Assembly (NCBI RefSeq): GCF_026004115.1
Contig: NZ_BPIM01000001.1
Coordinates: 2,708,501-2,772,500 of the forward strand
From: Meiothermus sp.
GTDB taxonomy: Bacteria; Deinococcota; Deinococci; Deinococcales; Thermaceae
DNA: 64,000 bases
Direction: 5' to 3'
In this document: one piece after another, positions 1 through 9,236 of the stretch
Layout of the letters: every line of letters begins with the position of its first letter
How positions within the stretch are numbered: the first letter of the stretch is position 1
Position numbers and translations under genes: made by a program
The notes under the pieces: generated by a model
Database searches by the model: none
The model's input: the letters and a program-made list of their open reading frames with translations, nothing else
What the model was told of the DNA's origin: nothing

Positions 1-1237
1 ACTTGAGCAGGGTGGCGCTGCGCCCTTCGGCTACCATCAGCCGGTGGAAGTCGTAGGTAACCCGCCCCTGGGCAATGGCCCTGGTCATGGCGTGGATAAT
101 CAGGTCGGCGGCTTCGGTCCAGCCCATATACCGCAGCATCATCTCGCCCGAGAGAATCACCGAGCTGGGGTTGACCTGGTCTTTGCCCGCATACTTGGGG
201 GCGGTGCCGTGGGTAGCCTCGAAGACCGCATGCCCGGTGTAGTAGTTCACGTTGGAACCGGGGGCAATCCCAATACCCCCTACCTGGGCGGCCAGGGCAT
301 CGGAGATGTAGTCGCCGTTCAGGTTCAGGGTGGCGATGACGCTATACTCGGCCGGGCGCAGCAGAATTTGCTGTAGGAAGTTGTCGGCGATCATGTCCTT
401 CACAACGATCTGCTTGCCGGTTTTGGGGTTGGTAAAAGTTTGCCAGGGGCCCCCGTCGAGGTCTACCGCACCATACTTGCTTTTGGCCAGGGCGTAGCCC
501 CAGTCGCGGAAGGCCCCTTCGGTGAACTTCATAATGTTGCCCTTGTGTACCAGCGTGACCGAGGGCAGGTCGTTGTCAATGGCGTAGTTGAGCGCGGCTT
601 CAACCAGGCGGTGGGTTCCTTCCTCCGAGACCGGCTTGATACCAATACCGGCGGTTTCGGGAAAGCGAATTTTGCTGTAGGGCTTGGGGAACTCGGCTTT
701 GAACCACTCGAGAAACTTCTGCACCTCGGGGCTATCCTTGGGAAACTCGATGCCGGCGTAGATGTCCTCGGTGTTCTCGCGGAAAATCACCATGTTGACC
801 AGCTCAGGGTGGCGCACCGGGCTGGGCACCCCCTCGAACCACTGCACCGGGCGCACGCAGGCATATAGGTCGAGTTCCTGGCGCAAGGCTACGTTGATGG
901 AGCGAATCCCACCCCCCACCGGCGTGGTGAGCGGCCCTTTGATGGCTACCAGGTACTCCCGGATGAACTCGAGGGTTTCTTCCGGCAGCCAGATGACCTC
1001 GCCGTAAACCTGGTTCGCCTTTTCGCCGGCATAGATTTCGGCCCAGGCAATCTTGCGCTTGCCGCCATAGGCTTTGGCAACCGCCGCATCCAACACGGGC
1101 TGCGCGGCTCGCCAGATGTCGGGCCCGGTGCCGTCGCCTTCAATGAAGCCCACAATGGGGTGGTCGGGTACGTGTAGCTTGCCTTCGTGAATGGAAATCT
1201 TCTCGCCAGCCGGAACCTTGATTTTCTGGTACGCCAT
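1..1237 (-). CDS. icd: NADP-dependent isocitrate dehydrogenase (partial, C-terminus beyond window)
   Basis: Reading minus from ATG 1237 gives [15 protein letters not shown], then [12 protein letters not shown], the nucleotide/substrate-binding start of isocitrate dehydrogenases. [22 protein letters not shown] (substrate-binding Ser/Asn/Arg region), [13 protein letters not shown] and [20 protein letters not shown] follow, all typical of the decarboxylating enzyme that makes 2-oxoglutarate in the TCA cycle. About 412 codons are visible before the left edge and no stop is reached. A -10-like TATGCT (minus, 1247-1252) lies 9 bases before the ATG, so the mRNA may be leaderless. Cofactor preference (NADP versus NAD) is assumed from family likeness, not shown. 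Confidence 0.95.
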   Translation of the reverse strand, partial: MAYQKIKVPAGEKISIHEGKLHVPDHPIVGFIEGDGTGPDIWRAAQPVLDAAVAKAYGGKRKIAWAEIYAGEKANQVYGEVIWLPEETLEFIREYLVAIKGPLTTPVGGGIRSINVALRQELDLYACVRPVQWFEGVPSPVRHPELVNMVIFRENTEDIYAGIEFPKDSPEVQKFLEWFKAEFPKPYSKIRFPETAGIGIKPVSEEGTHRLVEAALNYAIDNDLPSVTLVHKGNIMKFTEGAFRDWGYALAKSKYGAVDLDGGPWQTFTNPKTGKQIVVKDMIADNFLQQILLRPAEYSVIATLNLNGDYISDALAAQVGGIGIAPGSNVNYYTGHAVFEATHGTAPKYAGKDQVNPSSVILSGEMMLRYMGWTEAADLIIHAMTRAIAQGRVTYDFHRLMVAEGRSATLLK

Positions 1238-1336
1238 AGCTCTAAGAGCATAACAGAAGCGGAATGCCTGGAGCTTGCCGCCAGGGATGCACAATGGCTA
1301 AATGCGCATAGCCGAAGGCGAAAACTGAGCACCCCG

Positions 1337-1897
1337 CTACAGGGCCCGTTCGTGCTCACCTTGTTCCAGCAACTGGTAAAAGCCCCTGGCATTGTGAAGG
1401 TAATGGGCCAGTATGCCAGGAACCAGGCTTCCGGTGAGCAAATAGGCTGTGCCGAACATCAGGCCGCCACAAAAAATAAACAGCGTATAAGCCCAGGCTT
1501 TGCGGTCTGGGACCGGATGGAACAGCGTAAACACCAGGGCTTGCAGGAGCACCCCCAGCCAACCCCCCAGCAAGGCGTTTTGCAGTGCTCCACGAAAAAA
1601 AACCTCCTCGGCCAGACCCGAGGCCAGGGCCAGCAGCAAAGCCTGATGATAGCTGATGCCCTGGGAGCGCATCGCTGCCCCGAGCTGGCCGTGCAGGGCT
1701 TCGGCGGCCCGGAAGCTCTGTGGAAACAGGCGGGAGAACAAGAACTCGAGCCCCATCAGGGCAAAGTACAGCCCCAGGAAAGCCAAGCCATCGCGCAAAG
1801 GGTCGGGGCTCTCTATAGCGACATAGCCTGCCAGCGCCATCCAGACCAGGCCCACCAGCAACAGTCCTATCTGGAGTAGCATGAAAAAGCGAAACAT
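1337..1897 (-). CDS. CPBP family intramembrane metalloprotease
   Basis: A 186-residue, very hydrophobic protein with several membrane segments. The three CPBP (CAAX protease and bacteriocin-processing) motifs are present in order: AEEVFFRGAL (the EExxxR motif), TLFHP (FxxxH) and HYLHN near the C-terminus. The catalytic Glu and His residues therefore look intact. Bacterial members are inner-membrane proteases of mostly unknown substrate. The gene starts 5 bases after the RAM-domain gene (1903-2187), so the two are probably cotranscribed, reading towards icd. Substrate and role are not inferable here. Confidence 0.85.
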   Translation of the reverse strand: MFRFFMLLQIGLLLVGLVWMALAGYVAIESPDPLRDGLAFLGLYFALMGLEFLFSRLFPQSFRAAEALHGQLGAAMRSQGISYHQALLLALASGLAEEVFFRGALQNALLGGWLGVLLQALVFTLFHPVPDRKAWAYTLFIFCGGLMFGTAYLLTGSLVPGILAHYLHNARGFYQLLEQGEHERAL

Positions 1898-1902
1898 GGA
1901 CG

Positions 1903-2187
1903 TTACAGGCCTTCGCTGCCGATATTAAAGCCCTGCTCGAGCAATTTGCGTGAATAAGCTCTAAAGGCCAGCAGGGTTTGGGTACGTTCAATGCCCTTTA
2001 GCTTGCGCAAGCCCAGGGTGACGATATCGTCGAGCTGCTCGAAGTCCTTGAAGCGCAAAATGGCTACCAGATCCCACTCCCCCGTAACCGAATACACCTC
2101 GGCGACTCCGGGAATTTCGGCCACAGCCTCGGCGGTCTCGGCGGTAGATTCGCGGCTGGTCTGGATTAGAACAAACGCAGTAATCAT
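1903..2187 (-). CDS. Stand-alone RAM-domain protein (Lrp/AsnC ligand-binding domain only)
   Basis: 94 residues beginning MITAFVLIQTSRES and containing VYSVTGEWDLVAILRF and IERTQTLLAF, the beta-alpha-beta fold of the AsnC/Lrp effector domain. There is no helix-turn-helix part. Such stand-alone RAM proteins are known in Thermaceae and are thought to form amino-acid-binding oligomers or to modulate full-length Lrp proteins. A -10-like TATCAT lies 6 bases before the ATG on the minus strand, suggesting a leaderless message. It is followed after 5 bases by the CPBP protease gene. The ligand cannot be told from sequence. Confidence 0.85.
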   Translation of the reverse strand: MITAFVLIQTSRESTAETAEAVAEIPGVAEVYSVTGEWDLVAILRFKDFEQLDDIVTLGLRKLKGIERTQTLLAFRAYSRKLLEQGFNIGSEGL

Positions 2188-2277
2188 GCCTGGATGATAC
2201 TTCAGATGCCGCCAACAAACAGTCGGGAAGGCGAGGGTTCAAGGCTAGAGGTCGAATAGCCCTTCGACCTTAGAGCT

Positions 2278-3018
2278 TTAGCTATCGGCAGCATCCACCA
2301 CGTGCGTCTGATGGGGGGTCTCGAGGATGAGCTGGGGCTTGAAGCGCACCACATCAGCGGAGACGAAATGCAAGGGGACGCCGTTCCAGCTTTTGGGAAG
2401 CCGCTCGGGGTCGGCCCCGTGCAGGTGCCCGTAGACCACACAGGTAGGCCGGTACTGTTCGATCAGCTCGGTAAAGCCGGTGGGGCCGCCGGTGGGGCCA
2501 TAGGGTGGGTAGTGCATGGCCAGAACCAGGTATTCATAGTCGTGGCCCTGGATGGTTTTGAGCGAAAGGGCCAGGCGCTCCACCTCCCGTTTGTAGATTT
2601 TTTCGTCTTCGGGGGTGAAGTTGTAGCTGCCGGGGGTGTCCCAACCGCGGCTTCCGGCGATGGCCAGGTTGCCGATAACGAGCGAGTCGTGCTGCAAGGC
2701 GTGCATTCGAGGGGGCAACACCTGCCGCAAACGGCTAATCGAAGGCCACCAGTAGTCGTGATTGCCCCGCAGCAATACTTTGGTGCCTGGAAGCAGGGCC
2801 AGGTCGGCGAGGTCGAGCAGGGCCTCGGGCAGCTTCATGGCCCAGGAGATATCCCCCGCCACAATGACCAGGTCGTCCTCGCCCACGGTTTTGCGCCACT
2901 CCTCGAACACCGCCTCGGGATGCCCGTCCCATTCGGGCCCAAAGATGTTCATGGGCTTGGGGAAGGCCTTAGAGAGGTGGATGTCAGCAATGGCGAAGAC
3001 GCGCATAAGTATTGGCAT
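2278..3018 (-). CDS. Calcineurin-like metallophosphoesterase
   Basis: 246 residues with the full metallophosphoesterase set in order: ADIHL (DxH), VAGDISWA (GD), LRGNHDYWW (GNHD), LAMHYPP (metal His) and VYGHLHG (GHxH). These bind a dinuclear metal centre. The length and motif spacing fit the small cytoplasmic YpbG/serine-threonine-phosphatase-like group rather than nucleases such as SbcD. The substrate is unknown. An alternative ATG at 3006 (MRVFAIADIHL) would give a tighter N-terminus. The divergent gene is recX. Confidence 0.85.
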   Translation of the reverse strand: MPILMRVFAIADIHLSKAFPKPMNIFGPEWDGHPEAVFEEWRKTVGEDDLVIVAGDISWAMKLPEALLDLADLALLPGTKVLLRGNHDYWWPSISRLRQVLPPRMHALQHDSLVIGNLAIAGSRGWDTPGSYNFTPEDEKIYKREVERLALSLKTIQGHDYEYLVLAMHYPPYGPTGGPTGFTELIEQYRPTCVVYGHLHGADPERLPKSWNGVPLHFVSADVVRFKPQLILETPHQTHVVDAADS

Positions 3019-3137
3019 TGGCTTCTAAAGCTACCGGCGAAAGCCGCAAATAGCAGTGTTTAGTGTCTAGGGTTCGGGCCCAGGCGTCAAGGGTGGGGAC
3101 CGCTAACTGCGCTCAACCTCGAGACATAATCTTAGAA

Positions 3138-3602
3138 GTGAAAGATGCCAGCCCCGACCAGGTGTTCTTGTACGCAGTGCGGCTTCTGGGGGCCCGGGCC
3201 TACCCGGAGGCGGCCCTGCGCCAGAAGCTGGCCCGAAAAGCCCCACTGGAGTTGGTGGAGGCGGTGATTCAGCGGGTCAAGGGCCTGGGCTATCTCGACG
3301 ACCGGCAGTACGCCGAGGGCTACGCCCGGCTTTATGCAGGCCGTTGGGGTGCGGCCAAGCTGCGCAGGGCCCTGCTGGAAAAGGGCGTCCCGCGCGAGAT
3401 TGTTGAAGAGGTGCTGACCGCACTGGCCGCCGAGCAAGACCCGGTTGCCGAAGGGGCGGCCTTGCTGCTGCGTTACCCGGGCCGCCACCGGGACGAGAAG
3501 CCCCGGGCCATTCGTTTTTTGCTAAACCGGGGCTATGCCTTTACCCACGCCCTGGCTGCCTGGGAGCTTTACCACGAGCAAGCCGAAAACCCGGAGGGCT
3601 AA
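3138..3602 (+). CDS. recX: RecX, regulator of RecA
   Basis: The product reads VFLYAVRLLGARAYPEAALRQKL, then VIQRVKGLGYLDDRQYAEGYARLY and KLRRALLEKGVPREIVEEVL, the repeated three-helix units of RecX. RecX binds RecA filaments and restrains recombination and strand exchange. The open frame reaches back to a GTG at 3063, but those 25 residues have no RecX character. A GTG at 3138 lies 7 bases after a CATAAT -10-like box (3125-3130), so I prefer that start (154 residues, usual RecX size). The 3' end overlaps the convergent aminopeptidase gene by 4 bases. recA is not in the window. Confidence 0.85.
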   Translation: MKDASPDQVFLYAVRLLGARAYPEAALRQKLARKAPLELVEAVIQRVKGLGYLDDRQYAEGYARLYAGRWGAAKLRRALLEKGVPREIVEEVLTALAAEQDPVAEGAALLLRYPGRHRDEKPRAIRFLLNRGYAFTHALAAWELYHEQAENPEG

Positions 3603-4828
3603 ACCCACTCTCCTGCCCGCATCAGCGCTTCGGACTGCCCGGACTCGGTGATGCCGTCCACGTCTATCTGGCTCGAGCCGATCATCCAGTCGATGTGAAT
3701 CAGGCTGCTGTTGGCCCCTTTGGCCGCGAGTGCCTCGGGGCTGAGCTGGCTGCCGCCCTCGATACATTCGCTGTAGGCTTGCCCCAGCGCGATGTGGCTG
3801 GCCGCATTCTCGTCGAACAGGGTATTGTAGAACAGCACCCCGCTTTGGGCAATGGGCGAGGAGTGCGGCACCAGAGCCACCTCGCCCAGGCTGCGGGCCC
3901 CTTCGTCGGTCTGGAGAACCCGTTCCAGGACTTCGCCGCCACGCTTGGCTTTGGCTTCCACCACCTGCCCCTTTTCAAAGCGCACCTCAATTTCCTCGAG
4001 CAGGCTGCCCTGATAGGAAAGCGGCTTGGTGCTTCGGACATAGCCCTCGATGCGGTCTTTGTGGGGGGCGGTGAAGACTTCCTCTGTCGGGATGTTGGGG
4101 GTGCAGACTACGCCGTTTTTGGCCTGTACAGCGCCACCGGCCCATATGTGGTTGTCGGCCAGCCCCACCAGCAGGTCGGTGCCGGGGCCTTTGAAGTGGA
4201 GGGCGCTGTAGCGCTTGTGGTTCAGGTAGTTGACCCGCTCGCTCAAGTTCTGGTTGTGGGCTTGCCAGGTGGCCACGGGGTCGGGGGTGTCGAGCCTCGA
4301 GGCCTTCCAGATGGCCTCCCAGAGCTTTTGTACGGCTTCCTGCTCCGAAAGCTCTGGAAAAACCACCCGGGCCCAGGCCGGATGGGGGTAGGCCACGATC
4401 GTCCAGTTGATGTGGTGGGTGGTGATGAGTTCCATCACGGGCCGGTAGGCCACCGAGCGGGCGCGGTTGGCCCGGGCCACCGACTCCGGGTTCTGGCCCT
4501 GAAGCAGGTTGGGATCGTTGCCCGCGATATGCAAACGGGCGGCCCCGCTTTGGAAGGCAGCAGCCATCCCGTCAAAAAGCCATTTTGGGGTTTTGTCGAA
4601 GGCGCTTTCGGGGGCGTGCTGGAAACGCAATAGGGTGTTGGCCTCGTCGTCGTAGAGGACGGTAACCAGCGGACTGCCGGCCCGGTAGGCCTGCTCGGCA
4701 ATCTTTCGGGCCAGGGGCGCTGCCTCGATGGGGGCTGTGATGACCAGTTCCTGCCCCTCCCGAAGCCCCAGACCTACATGTACCGCCACTTTTGCCAGTT
4801 GTTGGAGTTGGTGTGCAAAAGCTTCCAT
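3599..4828 (-). CDS. Aminopeptidase T-like M29 metallopeptidase
   Basis: 409 residues, the usual M29 length. The N-terminal part has KVAVHVGLGLREGQELVI and the peptidase half has NIPTEEVFTAP (metal Glu), LFDENAASHIALGQAY (metal His plus the conserved Tyr) and HIDWMIGSSQIDVDG (metal His/Asp). These match the dinuclear-metal sites of the thermophilic aminopeptidases AmpS, PepS and AmpT, which remove N-terminal residues from peptides in the cytoplasm. It is transcribed away from the trp leader; the two starts are about 58 bases apart. Confidence 0.92.
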   Translation of the reverse strand: MEAFAHQLQQLAKVAVHVGLGLREGQELVITAPIEAAPLARKIAEQAYRAGSPLVTVLYDDEANTLLRFQHAPESAFDKTPKWLFDGMAAAFQSGAARLHIAGNDPNLLQGQNPESVARANRARSVAYRPVMELITTHHINWTIVAYPHPAWARVVFPELSEQEAVQKLWEAIWKASRLDTPDPVATWQAHNQNLSERVNYLNHKRYSALHFKGPGTDLLVGLADNHIWAGGAVQAKNGVVCTPNIPTEEVFTAPHKDRIEGYVRSTKPLSYQGSLLEEIEVRFEKGQVVEAKAKRGGEVLERVLQTDEGARSLGEVALVPHSSPIAQSGVLFYNTLFDENAASHIALGQAYSECIEGGSQLSPEALAAKGANSSLIHIDWMIGSSQIDVDGITESGQSEALMRAGEWV

Positions 4829-4848
4829 CCCTCAACTTTACCCCAACC

Positions 4849-4877
4849 TTGACGCAAACCCCAGGGCTTGCTACCCT
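4849..4877 (+). promoter_or_regulatory. Promoter of the trp leader-trpBA operon
   Basis: TTGACG (4849-4854) and TACCCT (4872-4877) are separated by exactly 17 bases, a near-ideal sigma-A promoter. The predicted transcription start, about 7 bases on, falls 2-3 bases before the ATG of the leader peptide at 4887. The leader peptide would then be translated from a leaderless mRNA. Confidence 0.75.
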
Positions 4878-4886
4878 TTGGTCAAC

Positions 4887-4946
4887 ATGCGGATTCGTAC
4901 TCCCCGCAGCTACAAGTGGCACCACCAGCGCTGGTGGCGTGGGTAG
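4887..4946 (+). CDS. trpL: trp operon leader peptide (attenuator)
   Basis: A 19-codon reading frame, MRIRTPRSYKWHHQRWWRG. It has Trp at positions 11, 16 and 17, three of 19 residues, against roughly 1% in ordinary proteins. It starts within a few bases of the predicted transcription start. A terminator hairpin follows 37 bases after its stop, and trpB starts 187 bases after its stop. That is the classic layout of ribosome-mediated attenuation: low charged tRNA-Trp stalls the ribosome at the Trp codons and lets transcription continue into trpBA. The function is inferred from this layout; no homology search was possible. The same stop also closes a 72-codon frame antisense to the aminopeptidase start, which I do not consider real. 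Confidence 0.8.
   Translation: MRIRTPRSYKWHHQRWWRG
4922..4937 (+). promoter_or_regulatory. Pause/anti-terminator stem inside the trp leader
   Basis: Bases 4922-4929 (CCACCAGC) and 4930-4937 (GCTGGTGG) form a perfect 16-base palindrome. Its 3' arm contains the tandem Trp codons 16-17. AGCGCT at 4928-4933 recurs at 4969-4974, and CTCGAG at 4948-4953 recurs at 4984-4989. Both are self-complementary, so either pair could form an alternative helix to the terminator. The exact set of competing structures was not computed. Confidence 0.5.
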
Positions 4947-4983
4947 GCTCGAGCGTACCTTCTAAGGCAGCGCTTGGGCTTTT

Positions 4984-5012
4984 CTCGAGGTGTTGGCCTC
5001 GAGTTTTTCTTT
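4984..5012 (+). terminator. trp attenuator terminator
   Basis: The stem CTCGAGG (4984-4990) pairs with CCTCGAG (4997-5003) around a 6-base loop and is followed by the T-rich run TTTTTCTTT (5004-5012). It lies between the leader peptide and trpB, so it should abort transcription when tryptophan is plentiful. Confidence 0.8.
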
Positions 5013-5023
5013 GTTAGCTAACG

Positions 5024-5100
5024 ATAGTCCATAGTCGATAGTCCATAGTCGATAGTCCATAGTCCATAGTCGATAGTCCATAGTCCATAGTCGATAGTCC
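5024..5100 (+). repeat. Tandem heptamer repeat upstream of trpB
   Basis: Eleven consecutive heptamers, each ATAGTCC or ATAGTCG, fill 77 bases between the attenuator and the trpB ribosome-binding region (AGAAGAGGT, near 5121). The order is C,G,C,G,C,C,G,C,C,G,C by last base. Every unit begins on the same phase with no interruption. Variation in copy number would change the spacing from terminator to trpB without touching coding sequence. Confidence 0.95.
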
Positions 5101-5133
5101 AACGACCATAAACCCCCTTTAGAAGAGGTATTC

Positions 5134-7175
<2,042 letters not shown>

Positions 7176-7185
7176 AATCAGGCCG

Positions 7186-8046
7186 ATGAAGCGCATTGTG
7201 CAGGCTGAGTGTCTGGCGTACATCGCCACCCTGCCCGAGGCTGCTTTTCCCCTCATTTACCTGGATCCGCCGTTCAATACCCGCAAAACCCAGCAGCGCC
7301 GCCGTATTCGTGCGGTGGCCGACGCACAGGGGCCACGCAGGGGTTTTGCGGGCAGGCGTTATCGCACCGAGGAGCTTCCGGCCCCGGTCTATCCCGATCG
7401 CTACGACGACTTTGTGGCGTTTCTGCAGCCCCGGCTCGAGCAAGCCTACCGCCTGCTGACCCCCCAGGGCTCGCTTTTTGTGCACCTGGACTATCGCGAA
7501 GTGCACTACGTGAAGGTGCTGTTGGACCAGATTTTTGGTCGCAGGAGCTTTATCAACGAAATAATCTGGGCCTACGACTACGGTGGGCGCTCCAAAAACC
7601 GCTGGCCAGCCAAGCACGACACCCTCCTGTGGTACGCCAAAGACCCACGTCGGTACACCTTCAACTACGAGGCCATCGACCGCATCCCCTACCTGGCCCC
7701 CAAGATGGCCGGGCCAGAAAAGGCTGCTCGAGGCAAAACCCCCACCGATGTCTGGTGGATGACCATCGTGCCGACCTCATCCAGGGAAAAAACCGGCTAC
7801 CCCACGCAAAAGCCCCTGCGCCTGTTGGAACGCATCGTGCGGGTTCACTCCAACCCCGGCGAGACAGTGCTGGACTTCTTTGCGGGCTCCGGCACTACCG
7901 GCGAGGCGGCTGCTTTGAATGGGCGGGGTTTTGTCCTGGTGGACCAAAGCCCTGGGGCGGTGGCCGTGATGCAGCGTAGACTGGCCCCCTTCAAACCTGA
8001 GATAATCAATCCCGATGCGCCCCATCCTGTACCACAAGCTCGGTAA
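7186..8046 (+). CDS. Orphan beta-class DNA amino-methyltransferase (N6-A or N4-C)
   Basis: 286 residues. The catalytic motif LIYLDPPFN (D27-F30) comes first, and the AdoMet-binding FFAGSGTTGEAA (about 231-242) near the C-terminus. This order marks the beta class of N6-adenine and N4-cytosine methyltransferases. YPTQKPLRLLERIV just before the AdoMet motif is the usual motif X. No restriction endonuclease or specificity subunit is near, so it looks like an orphan, perhaps regulatory, enzyme. It starts 10 bases after trpA and its 3' end overlaps the next gene by 32 bases, so it is probably expressed with the trp genes. The target site cannot be read from the protein. Confidence 0.9.
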   Translation: MKRIVQAECLAYIATLPEAAFPLIYLDPPFNTRKTQQRRRIRAVADAQGPRRGFAGRRYRTEELPAPVYPDRYDDFVAFLQPRLEQAYRLLTPQGSLFVHLDYREVHYVKVLLDQIFGRRSFINEIIWAYDYGGRSKNRWPAKHDTLLWYAKDPRRYTFNYEAIDRIPYLAPKMAGPEKAARGKTPTDVWWMTIVPTSSREKTGYPTQKPLRLLERIVRVHSNPGETVLDFFAGSGTTGEAAALNGRGFVLVDQSPGAVAVMQRRLAPFKPEIINPDAPHPVPQAR

Positions 8047-8869
8047 TTTCGAGCTCTGGTTTTTGAGCGACGGCGAGCTGTGGCTGGACGGCGGCTCGAT
8101 GTTTGGTATCGTGCCCAGGCCCCTGTGGTCGAAACTTGCAATCCCAGACGAGCAAAACCGGGTCCGACTGGGGCTAAACCCCTTGCTGATTCGGGCCCGG
8201 AACCACCTGGTGCTCATCGAGACCGGCATAGACCGTAAGGCGGACGAAAAGTTCCGCCGAATCTACGGCCTGAGCGATACCAACCCCTTGCTGGGTCAGC
8301 TGGCGCTTTTGGGGGTGGAACCCCAGGACATTTCGCTGGTTGTTCACACCCACCTGCACTTCGATCATGCCGGGCTCAATACCCGCTGGGTGGAGGGACG
8401 GCTGCGGCCCACCTTCCCCAAAGCCCGCCACATCGTGCAAAAGCAAGAGCTTGAAGATGCCCTGCACCCCCACGAGCGCAGCCAGGCCAGCTACCGCCTC
8501 GAGAATGTCGAGCCTTTGCTGGAAGAGGGGTGCTTCGAGGTGGTCGAAGGCGAGGCTGAAATTCTTCCCGGCCTACAGGTCTTGCCGGCTCCGGGCCACA
8601 CCCTGGGCATGCAGGTGGTGGAGCTGGCCTCCGAGGGGCAAAACCTGGCCTACACCGGCGATTTAGTAGCCCTCAGCGCGCAGGCCCCTCTGCTTTACAT
8701 TCCCGCCTTTGACCTTTACCCCATGACCTCCCTACAGACCCGCAAACGCCTGTACGAGCGCTGGCTGGAGGGGCGCTACCTGCTGTGTTTTACCCACGAG
8801 CCGGGGCACCCTCTAGGCCGGCTGATGCGCACCGAGAAGGGTTACCAGGCCGAGCCCGTGTATCTGTAG
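8015..8869 (+). CDS. MBL-fold metallo-hydrolase
   Basis: 284 residues of the metallo-beta-lactamase fold: VVHTHLHFDHAG (the HxHxDH metal motif), LPAPGHTLGM (metal His) and YTGDLVAL (bridging Asp). The architecture resembles AHL-lactonase/YtnP-like cytoplasmic hydrolases. A quorum-quenching role is possible but not shown. Its start lies inside the end of the methyltransferase gene, suggesting translational coupling at the tail of the trpBA unit. Confidence 0.85.
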   Translation: MRPILYHKLGNFELWFLSDGELWLDGGSMFGIVPRPLWSKLAIPDEQNRVRLGLNPLLIRARNHLVLIETGIDRKADEKFRRIYGLSDTNPLLGQLALLGVEPQDISLVVHTHLHFDHAGLNTRWVEGRLRPTFPKARHIVQKQELEDALHPHERSQASYRLENVEPLLEEGCFEVVEGEAEILPGLQVLPAPGHTLGMQVVELASEGQNLAYTGDLVALSAQAPLLYIPAFDLYPMTSLQTRKRLYERWLEGRYLLCFTHEPGHPLGRLMRTEKGYQAEPVYL

Positions 8870-9236
8870 AGGTTGTCCTATCGTGCTTTTCACAGACTGG
8901 GCCGTCCGCGAAAACGAGAAGGGACAAAGAGACCTGCCTCGCCGGGGTGACACCAACTTTACCTGGATGGTTATCTTTGAGCGCCGTTCCTATACCCCTT
9001 CATCCGGCTACACCCCAGGTGTAGAGAGTCGCGTTCCCATCACTGGTAAATAGCACGGTAGGGGTGTCGCCACCTTCCGCCCAGGGGAGAAGACAAGGGG
9101 TTCAAGTGGATTTGGGTTGATATATCCAAAACGTGGACCGGGCCTGGCCCAAGGGTGCTTGGGTTTTGGGTTTCCAGGCCAGTGTTTTGTTCGAGACAAA
9201 GGATTCTCAGGATGGCTGGTTTTTGTAAAGAGCGCT
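8870..9236. other. Intergenic region with a family C repeat
   Basis: No convincing gene. Bases 8955-9118 are a family C repeat in reverse orientation relative to the copy at 47711-47891. No clear rho-independent terminator is visible for either convergent gene (the MBL hydrolase from the left, paaZ from the right). Confidence 0.7.
8955..9118 (-). repeat. Dispersed repeat family C, copy 1
   Basis: Its reverse complement lines up with 47711-47891 through shared blocks: CAAATCCAC then TGAACCC, CTTCTCCC then GGTGG and GACACCCC, CACCTGGGGTGT, GCCGGATGA, and a Trp-codon-free block related to AACTTTACC. It differs by small indels. It has one copy of an 18-base block that is doubled in copy 2. Confidence 0.7.

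Noticed and set aside
440-868. Plus-strand frames opposite icd
   Set aside because: They are antisense shadows of a well-conserved gene, common in GC-rich sequence.
5024-5100. Heptamers as a CRISPR or regulator-binding array
   Set aside because: Units are only 7 bases with no spacers; a simple tandem repeat explains them.
4829-5133. T-box riboswitch for the trp genes
   Set aside because: The leader is too short and shows no T-box sequence or specifier loop, whereas a Trp-rich peptide is present.
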